Positions 27,696-36,915 are shown, counted from the stretch's first letter. The stretch is 64,000 nucleotides of DNA from CBDBBY01 sp965205055 (GCA_965205055.1 OZ242030.1:1860001-1924000); one strand, 5' to 3'. The notes: generated from the sequence alone by a model not told the origin. A program made the numbers and translations.

Positions 27696-27888
27696 GCAGT
27701 GCCGCTAAAATAAATTTGCAGCGTTGGACACCTGTTCGATTGATTGATACGCGACTTATAGTTGGCATGTCAAGTGTTTGTACGAGTTCGGCCAGGGCCT
27801 TCGTGTGTGGACACCCTTGCGACACGGGAGTTTTCCTTGTCCAATTCCGGGCGTCGGATCAAGCGCTTTCGCGTATCCGGCCTGTCGG

Positions 27889-28493
27889 CGCGGCGCTCCC
27901 GGCACTTCTGGAGATTCTGGATCTGAACGGGCGCACGGCGGCCGGCGCGATGCACACGCAGCACGAGGCGTCGGCGCCGGTCGTGGAGAAGGGCGGCGAC
28001 TGCGTCCTTCCGGCGGAGGGCAACCGGAAGTCGCTACACGAGGACGTGCGGGACTGGTTCGCCGATCCCGAAGCGCAAAGGAAATGCTTTCTTTCCGGCA
28101 TGTTGGCGGCGGCCACGGGCATGTCGAGACGCGCATCTCGACGGTCTCGCACGATGTCGGCTGGCTGCAGGATTTGCGGAGCAAACGGTGGCAGCCGACA
28201 CGGTTGGCCCGGCCTCAAGGCCGTCGGCAGGATCGAGGCGATCCGCGAGCGGAAGGGCAAACAGGAGCGGTCCGTCCGATGCCACATCATGGGCGAGGAC
28301 CGAATGCGAAACCGTACCCTGAGCGGGCCGGAGTGCCTCGCCGCCTTCCGGCGCATCGGCCCGGACATCGTGCGCCTCACGGACGACGACTGCCCGCTCA
28401 AGGCACGGATGGAGATCGCCGCCATGAGCGACGAATATCTGCTCGGAATGCTGGCCGACGCGATCGGCAAATTTTAAGAGCGAAGGCTCTGGA
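27889..28493 (+). pseudogene. ISAs1-family transposase, internally deleted C-terminal half
   Basis: The same lineage as the element at 49161: VGAALPALLEILDLNGRT, APVVEKGGDCVLPAEGNRKS, then a frameshifted and deleted stretch, and MSDEYLLGMLADAIGKF-stop at 28477. The right terminal repeat (AAGAGCGAAGGCTCTG) follows to 28493. The N-terminus is missing. Confidence 0.8.
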
Positions 28494-28597
28494 TGCACCC
28501 CAATTTCATTGACATTGCATTGTCTATAATCCATATAGGAATTGTCGGGTGCCCTTGAAGGGCTTGATATGGTTCGCCCAGCCTGACGTCACTCTCC

Positions 28598-29434
28598 CTA
28601 CGGCTGCATGAGAGAGCTTCCCGCCGTCTGCGCCATTTTGACAAGCGGCGACTGGTTTGGCCAAACTTTCAAACCGTTGAGAATATCACTGTTGCGCAGT
28701 CGATAGAAATTTGGCAGCACTCTTCTAAAATACGGGCAGCTGAAGTCCTCGTTTCTGAAAACGCGATAGACGTTGTAGGCAAGCAAATCTGCAAGCTGGA
28801 CGCCGTTTGACAGTTCGCTGCGCGTGAAGAACGGATATTCCACGATCGCCGAAAATTTCATGTTCTGGTTGCCCACCCGCTGCAACGAGGCATGTCTCAT
28901 CGCGACGACACGGTTGAGTTGCCTGCTAGTGTCGTCCATCACGACCAGCGCGCGATGCTTCGGGTGATATTCCCTCATGCAATGCTGTATTCTTTCCAAC
29001 AGAAACTCGTAAGCCGTCGTGTGAAGAGTTTCGTGGGTCACGGAAGAGTTGAGATACCGCTTGTCGATTGCACTGGACATGATAACCGTGTTGCGCTTGG
29101 CGACCTGACGAAAATAGGCTTCGGTGAGATCGGTCAAGTCGTCTTGATGTAGCGCGTGAAGGAACGGGCTTCGCTTCTCGCGTTCGGTGCGCATGCGCAC
29201 CCAATTGGACTTGACCTCGCAATCCGCTAGTTCGAAAGGACCCTTGCCATCTCGTTCCAATTGGTCTGCGAGTAAAAGCTTCAAACCGGAAATTGCGGAT
29301 TCGAATGGCCGTCACTGGCCTTCATACATCCCACTGCGAGAAGTACGTAAAGGTGATCCTTCGGCTTTTCCGCCGTACCGGGCGACGGATCACGGGATCC
29401 TGATTTGTCGAAATAGAAGAAATACAGTTGTCAT
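28598..29434 (-). pseudogene. DUF3800-domain protein, frameshifted
   Basis: The intact 3' portion (from a TTG at 29284) gives NTVIMSSAIDKRYLN, HRALVVMDDTSRQLNRVV and LSNGVQLADLLAYNVYRVF, typical of DUF3800 (RNase H-like fold, often in mobile or defence regions). Upstream, YFFYFDKSGSRDPSPGTAEK then DHLYVLLAVG supplies the expected N-terminus (YxFxDESG) in another frame, separated by a stop near 29305. Asp of the usual DESG is followed by Lys here. Inactive unless the frameshift is an artefact. Confidence 0.65.
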
Positions 29435-29589
29435 ATCTTTGCGATCATTAGTGTCTGAGTCAACCTGTCGTACAGATTCTGAATTTACAACCGGGCTGCA
29501 GGTCATTCAAACCGCATCCAGTTCAAGCTCCACAAATGGCTAGAGACTTGAATTGAAATTGTAAGGATTGCCAATAAAGTCAATTGGCG

Positions 29590-29703
29590 CTTGCGGGTGC
29601 ATTAGGGCTTTCGTGCTCAAGGGCGCGGTGCGCCCTATGCCAAGCCTCGTTGCGATCTGTGCCAAAAATCAAGTCGGCGGCTGGCGGGCCAATGAATGGA
29701 ACG
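29590..29703 (-). pseudogene. HEPN gene fragment D
   Basis: The minus strand encodes AADLIFGTDRNEAWHRAHRA in a frame matching residues 45-70 of the HEPN protein at 31363. It is fused at 29703 to a DUF433 fragment. Confidence 0.6.
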
Positions 29704-30019
29704 CCGCTTCACATCGTTCTTCATCGGGCGCACGTCGACGGAAACGGCTTCCTCGCGAACCGTCCCGGCGTCAGGATCTTCGAGGACATGGCGCACAAGC
29801 CGCCGCCTGCCTTTCAAGGTCAAGATATCGGCTGTCTCATGTGCGAGTTTCAGCCCAACCAGCGCACGCTTGAAAATCATCCACTTGCCTTCGCGCTTCT
29901 CCGCGAAGTCGCGCAACAAGCCCGCGTCGATGATCCGACGCACCGTCTTCAGCGGGCACTCCGATCACGCACGCCGCTTCATAGGCCGACAGCAATTGCC
30001 GCTCGGATCTTATCGCCAT
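29704..30019 (-). pseudogene. DUF433 antitoxin, N-terminal fragment, copy 3
   Basis: MAIRSERQLLSAYEAACVIG is followed by a frameshift; the continuation IIDAGLLRDFAEKREGKWM and PDAGTVREEAVSVDVRPM is in another frame. The DUF433 half is missing. Third copy of the gene in 10 kb. Confidence 0.7.
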
Positions 30020-30129
30020 CGCCTTCCCTCCGACGCAAAACATATGCAGCTCCGATGAAAAATTCCAGCCGCATCCGTCGGAACCGAATTGAGCAATGGC
30101 GGATTTCGTGGCGCAGACGATCCCAACAG

Positions 30130-30372
30130 AGCGAAACTGGACGCTTTTCGAACCTAAACGCAATCTTTATCAACCAAGAAGGCGAGTTCGAGGCTAGTGG
30201 CTTGTCGCTGCGCAGCCCTCAGAGCGGCAAACGCGTCCGCGAACCTCCGGATTCCAGCAGGAAATATCGTACCGCCTTTTTGATTCCGAAAAGCGTTGTT
30301 TTGGCTTCCGAGTCCAACGGCGCGGTGCGCCTGATGCGTTGCCAGGAAAACCAACCCGAATTCACCGCCGCT
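30130..30372 (-). pseudogene. HEPN gene fragment C
   Basis: Third unit of the tandem array: the same junction and middle part as fragment B (LGSQNNAFRNQKGG), then degenerate. It is followed by IS-derived sequence to 30019. Confidence 0.6.
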
Positions 30373-30696
30373 CTACGCCGCAGCTGCTTCGGGTTCTTTG
30401 AAGTCGTCCTTGTCGAAATAGTGAAGGAGGGGAAAACCGAGACCAAGACCATGATCCGGATCGCGCCAAGTCTTGGAGACAATCTCGTGATGCAATTTAT
30501 TCAGCGCCCTTCCGGTAAGTTGTCTGTAATCGCCATCGCACACGAAGTTCACGTAGACGACGGGGTCTCCGTCATGGTCGTACCCCGGCTTGACGTCGAT
30601 CCGGACGATTTTGATTCTGCTGAAGCGGGCCTTGAACGCACGCTCGGCGATCCGCCTGAGCTTTGCGATCCGCTTCTCGACCTTTTTTTTGTTCAT
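30373..30696 (-). CDS. HEPN-associated 107-residue protein, copy B
   Basis: Nearly identical to copy A at 31030: a basic helical N-terminus (VEKRIAKLRRIAERAFKARF), then KIVRIDVKPGYDHDGDPVV and FVCDGDYRQLTGRALN, ending FHEP-type acidic residues (KDDFKEPEAAAA). It lacks the GS-x-SDxD motif of MNT nucleotidyltransferases. I do not know the family; an alpha/beta protein with an Asp-rich turn is suggested. The upstream HEPN copy is truncated, so this copy stands without a complete partner. Confidence 0.6.
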   Translation of the reverse strand: MNKKKVEKRIAKLRRIAERAFKARFSRIKIVRIDVKPGYDHDGDPVVYVNFVCDGDYRQLTGRALNKLHHEIVSKTWRDPDHGLGLGFPLLHYFDKDDFKEPEAAAA

Positions 30697-30705
30697 TGTG
30701 GCCTC

Positions 30706-31011
30706 CTACGACGCACGCCGCTTGAACATTGCAAGGGCGACAAAGCGACGGCGATCTTTGGTTCCCACTTTCTTCAGCGCTCCGATCGCGTCGTGTGCCA
30801 TTTTGATCGCCGTATTCGCGTCGAGCTGGGAGTACCGGTCTTCAAGCGAATAATCAGCCCGCTGCCGCGCGTCCTGCAAAGTGGCGAACGCAAACGCGAA
30901 CTCTTGGATTTCAGTTGAAAATATCGCACCGCCTTTTTGATTCCGAAAAGTGCTATTTTGGCTTCCGCGTCCAATGGCGCGGCTCGCCTGATGCATTGCC
31001 AGGAAAACCAA
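30706..31011 (-). pseudogene. HEPN gene fragment B (N-terminus lost)
   Basis: It matches the HEPN protein from the residue-59 region on (MHQASRAIGRGSQN, EIQEFAFAFATLQDARQRAD, then GALKKVGTKDRRRFVA) but lacks the first half with the catalytic motif. It arose by tandem duplication with a unit of about 657 bases; the junction lies just downstream of copy A of the partner gene. Confidence 0.65.
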
Positions 31012-31029
31012 CCCGAATTCACCGCTGCT

Positions 31030-31353
31030 CTACGCCGCAGCTGCGTCGGGTTCTTTGAAGTCGTCCTTGTCGAAATAATGAAAGAGGGGAAAACCGAGAC
31101 CAAGACCATGATCCGGATTGCGCCAAGTCTCGGAGATAATCTCGTGATGCAATTTATTCAGTGCCCTTCCGGTAAGTTGTCTGTAATCGCCATCGCACAC
31201 GAAGTTCACGTCGACGACGGGGTCTCCGTCATGGTCGTACCCCGGCTTGACGTCGATCCGGACGATTTTGATTCTGCTGAAGCGGGCCTTGAACGCACGC
31301 TCGGCGATCCGCCTGAGCTCGGCGATCCGCTTCTCGACCGATTTTTGGTTCAT
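31030..31353 (-). CDS. HEPN-associated 107-residue protein, copy A
   Basis: Partner gene of the intact HEPN protein. Its ATG lies 9 bases after the HEPN stop, and the ribosome site is built into that stop (TAGGAGG), so the two are tightly coupled. The protein has a basic N-terminal helix, a beta-rich centre with DVKPGYDHDGDPVVDVNF, and an acidic tail. It could be the neutralising or regulatory partner of a HEPN toxin (inference); it is not a recognisable MNT antitoxin. Confidence 0.65.
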   Translation of the reverse strand: MNQKSVEKRIAELRRIAERAFKARFSRIKIVRIDVKPGYDHDGDPVVDVNFVCDGDYRQLTGRALNKLHHEIISETWRNPDHGLGLGFPLFHYFDKDDFKEPDAAAA

Positions 31354-31362
31354 TGTGGCCTC

Positions 31363-31824
31363 CTACGACGCGCGCCGCTTGAACAATACATGGGCGACAA
31401 AGCGACGGCGATCTTTGGTTCCCGATTTCTTTAGCGCTCCGATCGCGTCGTGCGCTACGTTGATCGCCGTATTCGCGTCGACCTGGGAGTACCGGTCCTC
31501 AAGCGAATAGTCAGCCCGCTGCCGCGCGGCCTGCAAAATGGCGAACGCATACGCGAACTCTTGGATTTCCGGTGGAAATTTTAGCATTGCCTCTTGATTC
31601 AGGCAAGCGTTTTTAGCGCTTCCGTGCTCAAGGGCGCGGTGCGCCTGATGCCAAGCCTCGTTGCGATCTGTGCCGACGATCAAGTCGGCGGCTATGCGGG
31701 CCAACAAATGGAACACCGCGTAGTACGCCGTGCTGATGGCGCGGCGCAGGCTGGCCTGCATAGGCCGCCCCCGATCGACCTTCGTCAAGCGGCGGGCCGT
31801 TTTGATCAAGTCTTGCGACTCCAA
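31363..31824 (-). CDS. HEPN-domain protein, candidate ribonuclease toxin
   Basis: A 153-residue all-alpha protein. It has RRAISTAYYAVFHLLARIA, the common HEPN helix signature, and RNEAWH (Arg54 to His59), an R-X4-H motif as in HEPN ribonucleases. The C-terminal helices (EIQEFAYAFAILQAARQRAD, then DANTAINVAHDAIGALKK) complete the bundle. It is the first gene of a two-gene unit and the only complete HEPN copy among four (fragments at 29.6, 30.1 and 30.7 kb). HEPN proteins of this size act in toxin-antitoxin and abortive infection modules. Confidence 0.72.
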   Translation of the reverse strand: MESQDLIKTARRLTKVDRGRPMQASLRRAISTAYYAVFHLLARIAADLIVGTDRNEAWHQAHRALEHGSAKNACLNQEAMLKFPPEIQEFAYAFAILQAARQRADYSLEDRYSQVDANTAINVAHDAIGALKKSGTKDRRRFVAHVLFKRRAS

Positions 31825-31902
31825 GTCTCAATACCTCGGTTTTGAATTGCGCGGCGGAATAGACCGATAGCTGCCCCGGCGTCAAGGCGGAGTCGCATCA
31901 AT

Positions 31903-32260
31903 GCATCATGGGCATGTCTCATGATTCTTGATTGGCCGCTGTCGGAACCCACGGGCCTCATGGGCAAGGTTGCGTGTTTTAGACGCGTCCGAGTTCACCC
32001 ATTGATGCGAGGGCGCGGTCCATTTCCTTTGGTCACGCGAATGCGAGACGGCAAGCCCTCCATTCGAGGATGTCGGGCCAGCGCATGTTTTCGAGGCTGC
32101 ATCCGCTGGCGAGCACGTTGTTGGCGCGTGCTGTCGACGAGCGGCACCCCGCTCCTTTGAGCCGGCTCCCGACGGTGCGCCTGCAGGCGCTTTCACGATG
32201 CCGGATCCGACCGGCAGGCCGCGCGTCCGACAGAGGCCGCAGCGCATCAGGCAGTTCCAT
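31903..32260 (-). pseudogene. ISKra4-like fragment with right IS end
   Basis: The minus strand reads MRCGLCRTRGLPVGSGIV, then frameshifted C-terminal pieces (ENMRWPDILEWRACRLA). The IS end with CAAGAATCATGAGACATG lies at 31905-31925. It adjoins the HEPN array on its upstream side. Confidence 0.55.
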
Positions 32261-32428
32261 CAAGGAGGCATTGGCCATGATTGGATAGCAGCCGCATGGG
32301 GCATCCACACACGAAGGCCCTGAGTTGCCTGCCAAGAATCGTGAAACGCACTCCCGGCAACCTTTTCAGGTTGCAAGTTGAAAAAAGATGCAACATCCTG
32401 GCGAGGCCACTCAATTTTCGGTCAAGCT

Positions 32429-32495
32429 CTTTGACGGCTCTTCCGAAATTCGCCGCAACATCATCGCGCGCATGATCATGGCGGAACACGGCTGA
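32429..32495 (+). pseudogene. relic of acyl-CoA dehydrogenase 3' end, before the intact aminotransferase
   Basis: It encodes FDGSSEIRRNIIARMIMAEH and stop, nearly identical to the end of the gene at 15126. The preceding bases are IS-derived. It shows the original gene order dehydrogenase-aminotransferase. Confidence 0.85.
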
Positions 32496-32520
32496 GGTCC
32501 GGGCAATGGAGGAATCGCAC

Positions 32521-33906
32521 ATGAACAATGACTACCGCCGACAGATCCGGGAGACGGACAAGGAGCATTTCCTGCACCCTTGGACGCATTTCGCATCGTT
32601 CAAGACCGAGGGAGCGCTGCCCCTGTCACAGGGCGAGGGGTGCTATCTCACCGATATCGAAGGACGCAAATACTTCGATGCGGTCGGCGGGCTCTGGTGC
32701 ACCAACATCGGCCTCGGCCGCGAGGAGATGGCTGAGGCAATCGCCGAGCAGGTGACCAGACTGGCCTTCTGTTCAAATTTCATCGACCTGACAAACGAAC
32801 CGGCCGTCCTTCTGGCGAAAAAGCTGGCGGAGCTCGCGCCGGGGGACCTGAATCATGTCTTCTACACGACCGGCGGGTCGACGGCCCTGGATTCGGCGTT
32901 TCGCATGGCGCAATTCCATCACTACAGCCGGGGCAAGCCGGAAAAACGCCACGCCATCGCACGCAGGAACGCCTATCACGGCACCACCTATCTGGCCGCG
33001 TCGCTGGGCGCCAAGCCGGGCGACCGCGTTCCGGAATTCGGGTACGAGACCGAAACGGTGCATCACATCTCGGACCCCAACCCGCTGCTGGCGCCGGACG
33101 GCATGGACGAGGCGCAGTTCCTCGACATGCTGGCGCAGGAATTCGAGGACAAGATTCTCGAGGTCGGACCCGAAAAGGTCGGCGCGTTTTTCGCCGAACC
33201 AATCATGGGCGCCGGCGGCGTCATCGTACCGCCCAAGGGATATCATGTCCGGTTCAAGGAAATCTGCGAACAGCACGATATCCTTTACATTGCGGACGAG
33301 GTGGTCACCGCCTTCGGCCGTTTGGGACACTGGTTCGCCTCGGAGGACGTGTTCGGCATGGTGCCCGACATCATCTGCGCCGCCAAGGGGATCACCTCGG
33401 GCTATCTGCCGCTGGGAGCGGTGATCTATTCGTCAAGGATCGACCGGGTCATGCGGGAGCTGGGCGACGACAAGGTGTTCGCCTCAGGCTACACCTACTC
33501 CGGCCATCCGGTCTGCTGCGCCGCCGCCCTGAAGAATATCGAAATCATGGAACGCGAAGGCCTGATGGAGCACGCCCGCGAAGCAGGCGCATATTTCGGC
33601 GAACGGCTCAAGACGCTGCAAGACCTTGAAATAGTGGCCCATGTCCGGGGCGAAGGCCTGATGCGCGGGCTGGAGTTCGTCAAGGACAAGGCCAGCCATG
33701 CCCTGTTTCCCGAGGAGCTGAATATCGGCAAGGTCGTGGCCAATGCCTGCGACGAGCTCGGCCTGATGGTGAGGCCGATCGTGCACCTGAACATCATGTC
33801 GCCGCCGCTGATCATAACGCGGGACGAGATCGATTTCGTCGTCGCCACGCTGCGGAAGGGGATCGTCAAGGTGACTGCGGATCTCAAGCGCGACGGGCAT
33901 CTGTAG
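32521..33906 (+). CDS. class III aminotransferase (omega-transaminase type)
   Basis: A 461-residue PLP enzyme of the subgroup II omega-transaminases (taurine/diamine/GABA-like). It has GRKYFDAVGGLWCTNIG, FYTTGGSTALDSAFRMAQ, NAYHGTT, the cofactor Asp in ILYIADEVVTAFGRLG, the PLP lysine in IICAAKGITSGYLPLG, and GYTYSGHPVCCAAALKNIE. The ATG at 32521 is preceded by GGAGG lying in an upstream in-frame ATG context (32506). It would transaminate an amino acid or amine from the catabolic pathway. It is now separated by 16 kb of mobile DNA from the operon it came from, so how it is expressed is unclear. Confidence 0.93.
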   Translation: MNNDYRRQIRETDKEHFLHPWTHFASFKTEGALPLSQGEGCYLTDIEGRKYFDAVGGLWCTNIGLGREEMAEAIAEQVTRLAFCSNFIDLTNEPAVLLAKKLAELAPGDLNHVFYTTGGSTALDSAFRMAQFHHYSRGKPEKRHAIARRNAYHGTTYLAASLGAKPGDRVPEFGYETETVHHISDPNPLLAPDGMDEAQFLDMLAQEFEDKILEVGPEKVGAFFAEPIMGAGGVIVPPKGYHVRFKEICEQHDILYIADEVVTAFGRLGHWFASEDVFGMVPDIICAAKGITSGYLPLGAVIYSSRIDRVMRELGDDKVFASGYTYSGHPVCCAAALKNIEIMEREGLMEHAREAGAYFGERLKTLQDLEIVAHVRGEGLMRGLEFVKDKASHALFPEELNIGKVVANACDELGLMVRPIVHLNIMSPPLIITRDEIDFVVATLRKGIVKVTADLKRDGHL

Positions 33907-33948
33907 CCGACGTCCGGCACAAAACTGCAACCTGTTGAAGTTTAGTAC

Positions 33949-34522
33949 TTAAATTGCATTTTTGCTTGCGAGGATTTCCGGAATGCCGAAGGTTTCACTC
34001 GGATCGGCCGCGATTTCGACGGCTGTTCTGGGATATTCGGAGGATTTCGGCAGGCGGACAGTCATCGCAGTGCAGTCCTGCCCGGGTTCGACCGACATCG
34101 CGGCGACGGTGCTGGATGCGAAGTCCTGGGACGGCACCCCGCGCCTATCAATTTCCCACACATGACTCGGTGATCATTCCGTGTGTCCTTATGCTTCGGT
34201 TTCGCTGCGTCCGCGGCGCGAAGATCGTCCACGCAACCCGGAACTCAAGGATTCCGAGGAGCGGTTGCCGATTCAACCTCTGGAATCCGGCGCTTCGACC
34301 GCTGATTTTCGGATTGTCGTGTTCAGCGGAGCCTTCGGCCGCCCGGCGGCAGGCCGCCGAAGGGCGGAACGCAGAGTTAAGTGTGTCATATTGATAGACC
34401 CCGCGCTCATGATCGGGGTTCAGGCGACCCGGACGCCATTCGATGCAATTTCGGCCTTGCGCCAGTCGCGAAAAGATTTGGACAGACCATTCTGGGCCAG
34501 CGACGACTTGCCTCGAACGCAT
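33949..34522 (-). pseudogene. unknown reading frame split by a MITE
   Basis: Removing the MITE at 34145-34397 and one target repeat joins two minus-strand pieces in frame: RNCIEWRPGRLNPDHERG and VPSQDFASSTVAAMSVEPGQ, continuing to DPSETFGIPEILASKNAI-stop at 33949. The product is not recognised and the start is unknown. Nothing else is supported between 33907 and 34776. Confidence 0.35.
34145..34397. mobile_element. 253-bp MITE with 9-bp target duplication
   Basis: The terminal inverted repeats are about 23 bp; the left end is CTATCAATTTCCCACACAT and the right end is its imperfect complement ending TTGATAG. It is flanked by the identical 9-mers ACCCCGCGC at 34136-34144 and 34398-34406. The interior has a GC-rich palindrome around 34328-34370. 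It cannot encode a transposase. Confidence 0.9.
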
Positions 34523-34776
34523 TGCTCAGGAAGACAGTCTGCCACCGGGCCAAGGCCGCCTTCGGGACGGCGAGTCAGCCGGGCAAAGGATCACGCGCTG
34601 CTAAGCCGCGGAAACAAGCTTGTCTGAGCTCTGGAAGCGTCGCCGATATATATCAGGACGGCCGGACGATATCGGGAACCGAAACCTCTATGGCAAAGGC
34701 CGCTCAGAACGAAAAATGCAGCCGCGCCGAATGGCGCGGCTGCGAATTCCTCGGAAGCATTCCGGCCGGACGCGCT

Positions 34777-36888
34777 TCAGTCGCTTGCCGGTGTTTCCGG
34801 CGGAATTTGCTTCGCGCCGAAGCTACCGGAAATGATTTTGTCGGTTACACTAAATATAACACCATTATCTAATTCAGTTTTGCCGACGACCCAGCTTCCT
34901 GCAATTTCAAGATCATTCGCGTTGGCGCGAGGCCCGTAGAAACTCCCTTTGTAATTGCCGGTACCTCTAGTAGTGCCAAGGGCGGTGGTGATTTGGGGGT
35001 TGATACCGTCCGAAGGCGTTGCTTGCGTTGTGCCTTCGAATGTTCCGTTCTCATTGATTACGGTACTGCTCAATGCGACCTTGAAATTGTTAACATCATA
35101 GGGAGTCCAGTACTTGTTCTCCTCATTCCACTGCTGGAAGTTGTTTATCGTTCCTGCCACATTTACAACATCGCTTCTGTTTAGGTTTCCGGGAACCGGT
35201 CCCTTCAGGATATTCACGGTCAATGTCACATCGCCTCGCAGCAATTTGGTTGCAAGGCTACGCGTAGGAGGAGCGTTGTTGCCTATATATTCATAAGCGA
35301 GGGTATATCCGTGGAATTTTCCGGCCGTGATCGGTTGGCCGATGTCCTCGGTCTTCTGGCCGTCCTCGGTCCCGAAAGCCGAGTAGCCGAAAGAAAGAGT
35401 GTTGACGCGGCCCATCTGGCCGTTATTCCGGCGCGCGAATGTCTCGGTAGAGGCAGTATACACGAACAATCCGTATGCTGCGTACTCCAGATACCGGTGG
35501 TCGTCGTCGTTGGGGCAGGAGGTCCCTATTGAGCCGTCGGGGCAGGTGACGGTTCGGCCCCGAGCCGGCTCCCGACCCCTATCCACGCCGACATGATTGG
35601 ACAGCCACACTTCGTACGTGCCCAGATCCCGGTAGTCTTTCGGCTGATTGAACGCCTCCGACTTGTAGTAGTCTCCGTCCTCATCCAATTGGCTGCGAGC
35701 CGCGGGGGCGATGGCTTTCCAGTAGAAGGCGTTGTTGCCCGTCCAGCTCGACACCGGGTTCGAGATGTCGTCGTCGTCGAAGTCCACCGGAACGGGTCTG
35801 CTTTGCGGCTTGTCGAACGCTATGACGAGATCCCAGCCGTTCTGGCCCCGAATGCCGTCTACGTGCTGCGCTGGGTAATTACCGTCAGTGTCGAACGGGA
35901 CCACAAAATAGTCGCCAGACGTATCACTCACAAATGTCGTAATGTCCTTCCTCATGTCCGTGTAATCGGATATGGCGGGGCCATCAGTCTGCACATCAGT
36001 CTGCGGATCCTGATAGAAATCATCAGAAGTGCCCAAATTCGCGGTTCCGCCCGTACGGATGACAAGTCCACCATCCGTCAACTTCAATCCGGTGTACGTT
36101 CTAAGTTGGGTTGAGATGGTCGAGGTCATGGCATTGACGTATCCATCGACTTTGAACTCGTCGCCGCCTTCGCCATCGTCGATCACGGAGAACACCCTGT
36201 TGCCGTCCTGGTACATGACGGTCTTGAATGTGTCTTCCTCGCAGGTCGCTGGTGAGTCTGATTTTTGGCAGAATGCCTCCGGATTGACTTTGGGGGTGCT
36301 GTCGGTCGCGGACGTGGGAATCGTCCGATCAATCCTCCTCACGACTGCGATATTGACGCCTCTGCGCGGCGTGACCGCCTCGCCGCTCGCGAGCTCGTAG
36401 CGCACGAGATTTCTCCCGTACCAAGCGAGAAAATCACGCGCGCGGTCGAGGCGTTCCGTCTGCGCGCTCCGGAGCCTGCGCGCGTCGTATGCAGCAAGTC
36501 CAGCGCTTCTTTGCGCCGCGCTTCCTGCGGCGGCTGAGCGTTCAGCTTCTTCTGCCGCTTCCACCGCTCTAGTAAGCGCCATGCTGGCCAAGCGGATCAG
36601 CCTTGCCGCATTGTCGCGCGCCGCCTCGGTGCGCGCCGTCTGCGCCGCGTCGAACGCGGCGTCCGCTGCGTCATCGGCGTCCGAGTATAATTTCTGAAGC
36701 GGGGTTTGACCTGCGCTGTTGCCGCCTCTGTTCAATCCGTCGCCGCTGTTTTCGCGCTCATCAGTACCTGATCCCGGGCCGCCTGGATTCTCTTCTTCTC
36801 TACCCGCTCCCGAATCACTGTTGCCGGAACAGGCCACAAGCAGAAAAGCCGCGCCACAAGCGAGAGCTGCGATCAGTTTGGTATTCAT
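34777..36888 (-). CDS. TbpB-like surface lipoprotein
   Basis: A 703-residue lipoprotein. The type II signal has its lipobox cysteine at residue 20 (AFLLVACSGN). It is followed by a Gly/Asn/Glu-rich linker, an Ala-rich helical coiled coil (about residues 65-150), a long acidic beta-rich body and a C-terminal domain with FEGTTQAT, SFYGPRANANDLEIAGSW and ISGSFGAKQ. This matches the small beta-barrel of transferrin-binding-protein-B-type lipoproteins. It is probably exposed on the outer membrane; the ligand is unknown. No TonB receptor or Slam gene is in the window. A nine-base poly-C/poly-G run lies 28-36 bases upstream of the ATG. Start chosen by the signal peptide. Confidence 0.75.
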   Translation of the reverse strand: MNTKLIAALACGAAFLLVACSGNSDSGAGREEENPGGPGSGTDERENSGDGLNRGGNSAGQTPLQKLYSDADDAADAAFDAAQTARTEAARDNAARLIRLASMALTRAVEAAEEAERSAAAGSAAQRSAGLAAYDARRLRSAQTERLDRARDFLAWYGRNLVRYELASGEAVTPRRGVNIAVVRRIDRTIPTSATDSTPKVNPEAFCQKSDSPATCEEDTFKTVMYQDGNRVFSVIDDGEGGDEFKVDGYVNAMTSTISTQLRTYTGLKLTDGGLVIRTGGTANLGTSDDFYQDPQTDVQTDGPAISDYTDMRKDITTFVSDTSGDYFVVPFDTDGNYPAQHVDGIRGQNGWDLVIAFDKPQSRPVPVDFDDDDISNPVSSWTGNNAFYWKAIAPAARSQLDEDGDYYKSEAFNQPKDYRDLGTYEVWLSNHVGVDRGREPARGRTVTCPDGSIGTSCPNDDDHRYLEYAAYGLFVYTASTETFARRNNGQMGRVNTLSFGYSAFGTEDGQKTEDIGQPITAGKFHGYTLAYEYIGNNAPPTRSLATKLLRGDVTLTVNILKGPVPGNLNRSDVVNVAGTINNFQQWNEENKYWTPYDVNNFKVALSSTVINENGTFEGTTQATPSDGINPQITTALGTTRGTGNYKGSFYGPRANANDLEIAGSWVVGKTELDNGVIFSVTDKIISGSFGAKQIPPETPASD

Positions 36889-36915
36889 GAGTAATTCCTC
36901 GTCGTTTTACGTCTA

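Larger units (their letters stand above)
26211..27885 (+). repeat. 1.7-kb segmental duplication, copy 2
   Basis: Second copy of 21406-23095, same orientation. Divergence is a few percent by eye, mostly point changes with a few indels. The right end adjoins an ISAs1-family remnant. Confidence 0.85.
30373..31824 (-). repeat. tandem array of HEPN + partner units
   Basis: One full unit (31030-31824), one unit lacking the HEPN N-terminus (30373-31011) and a partial third (30130-30372), all in the same orientation with a period of about 657 bases. Sequence between units is nearly identical, including the TAGGAGG coupling site. Confidence 0.8.

Noticed and set aside
28500..28540. Promoter-like TTGACA followed by TATAAT
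   Set aside because: The spacing between the two hexamers is only about 10 bases, too short for a sigma-70 promoter.
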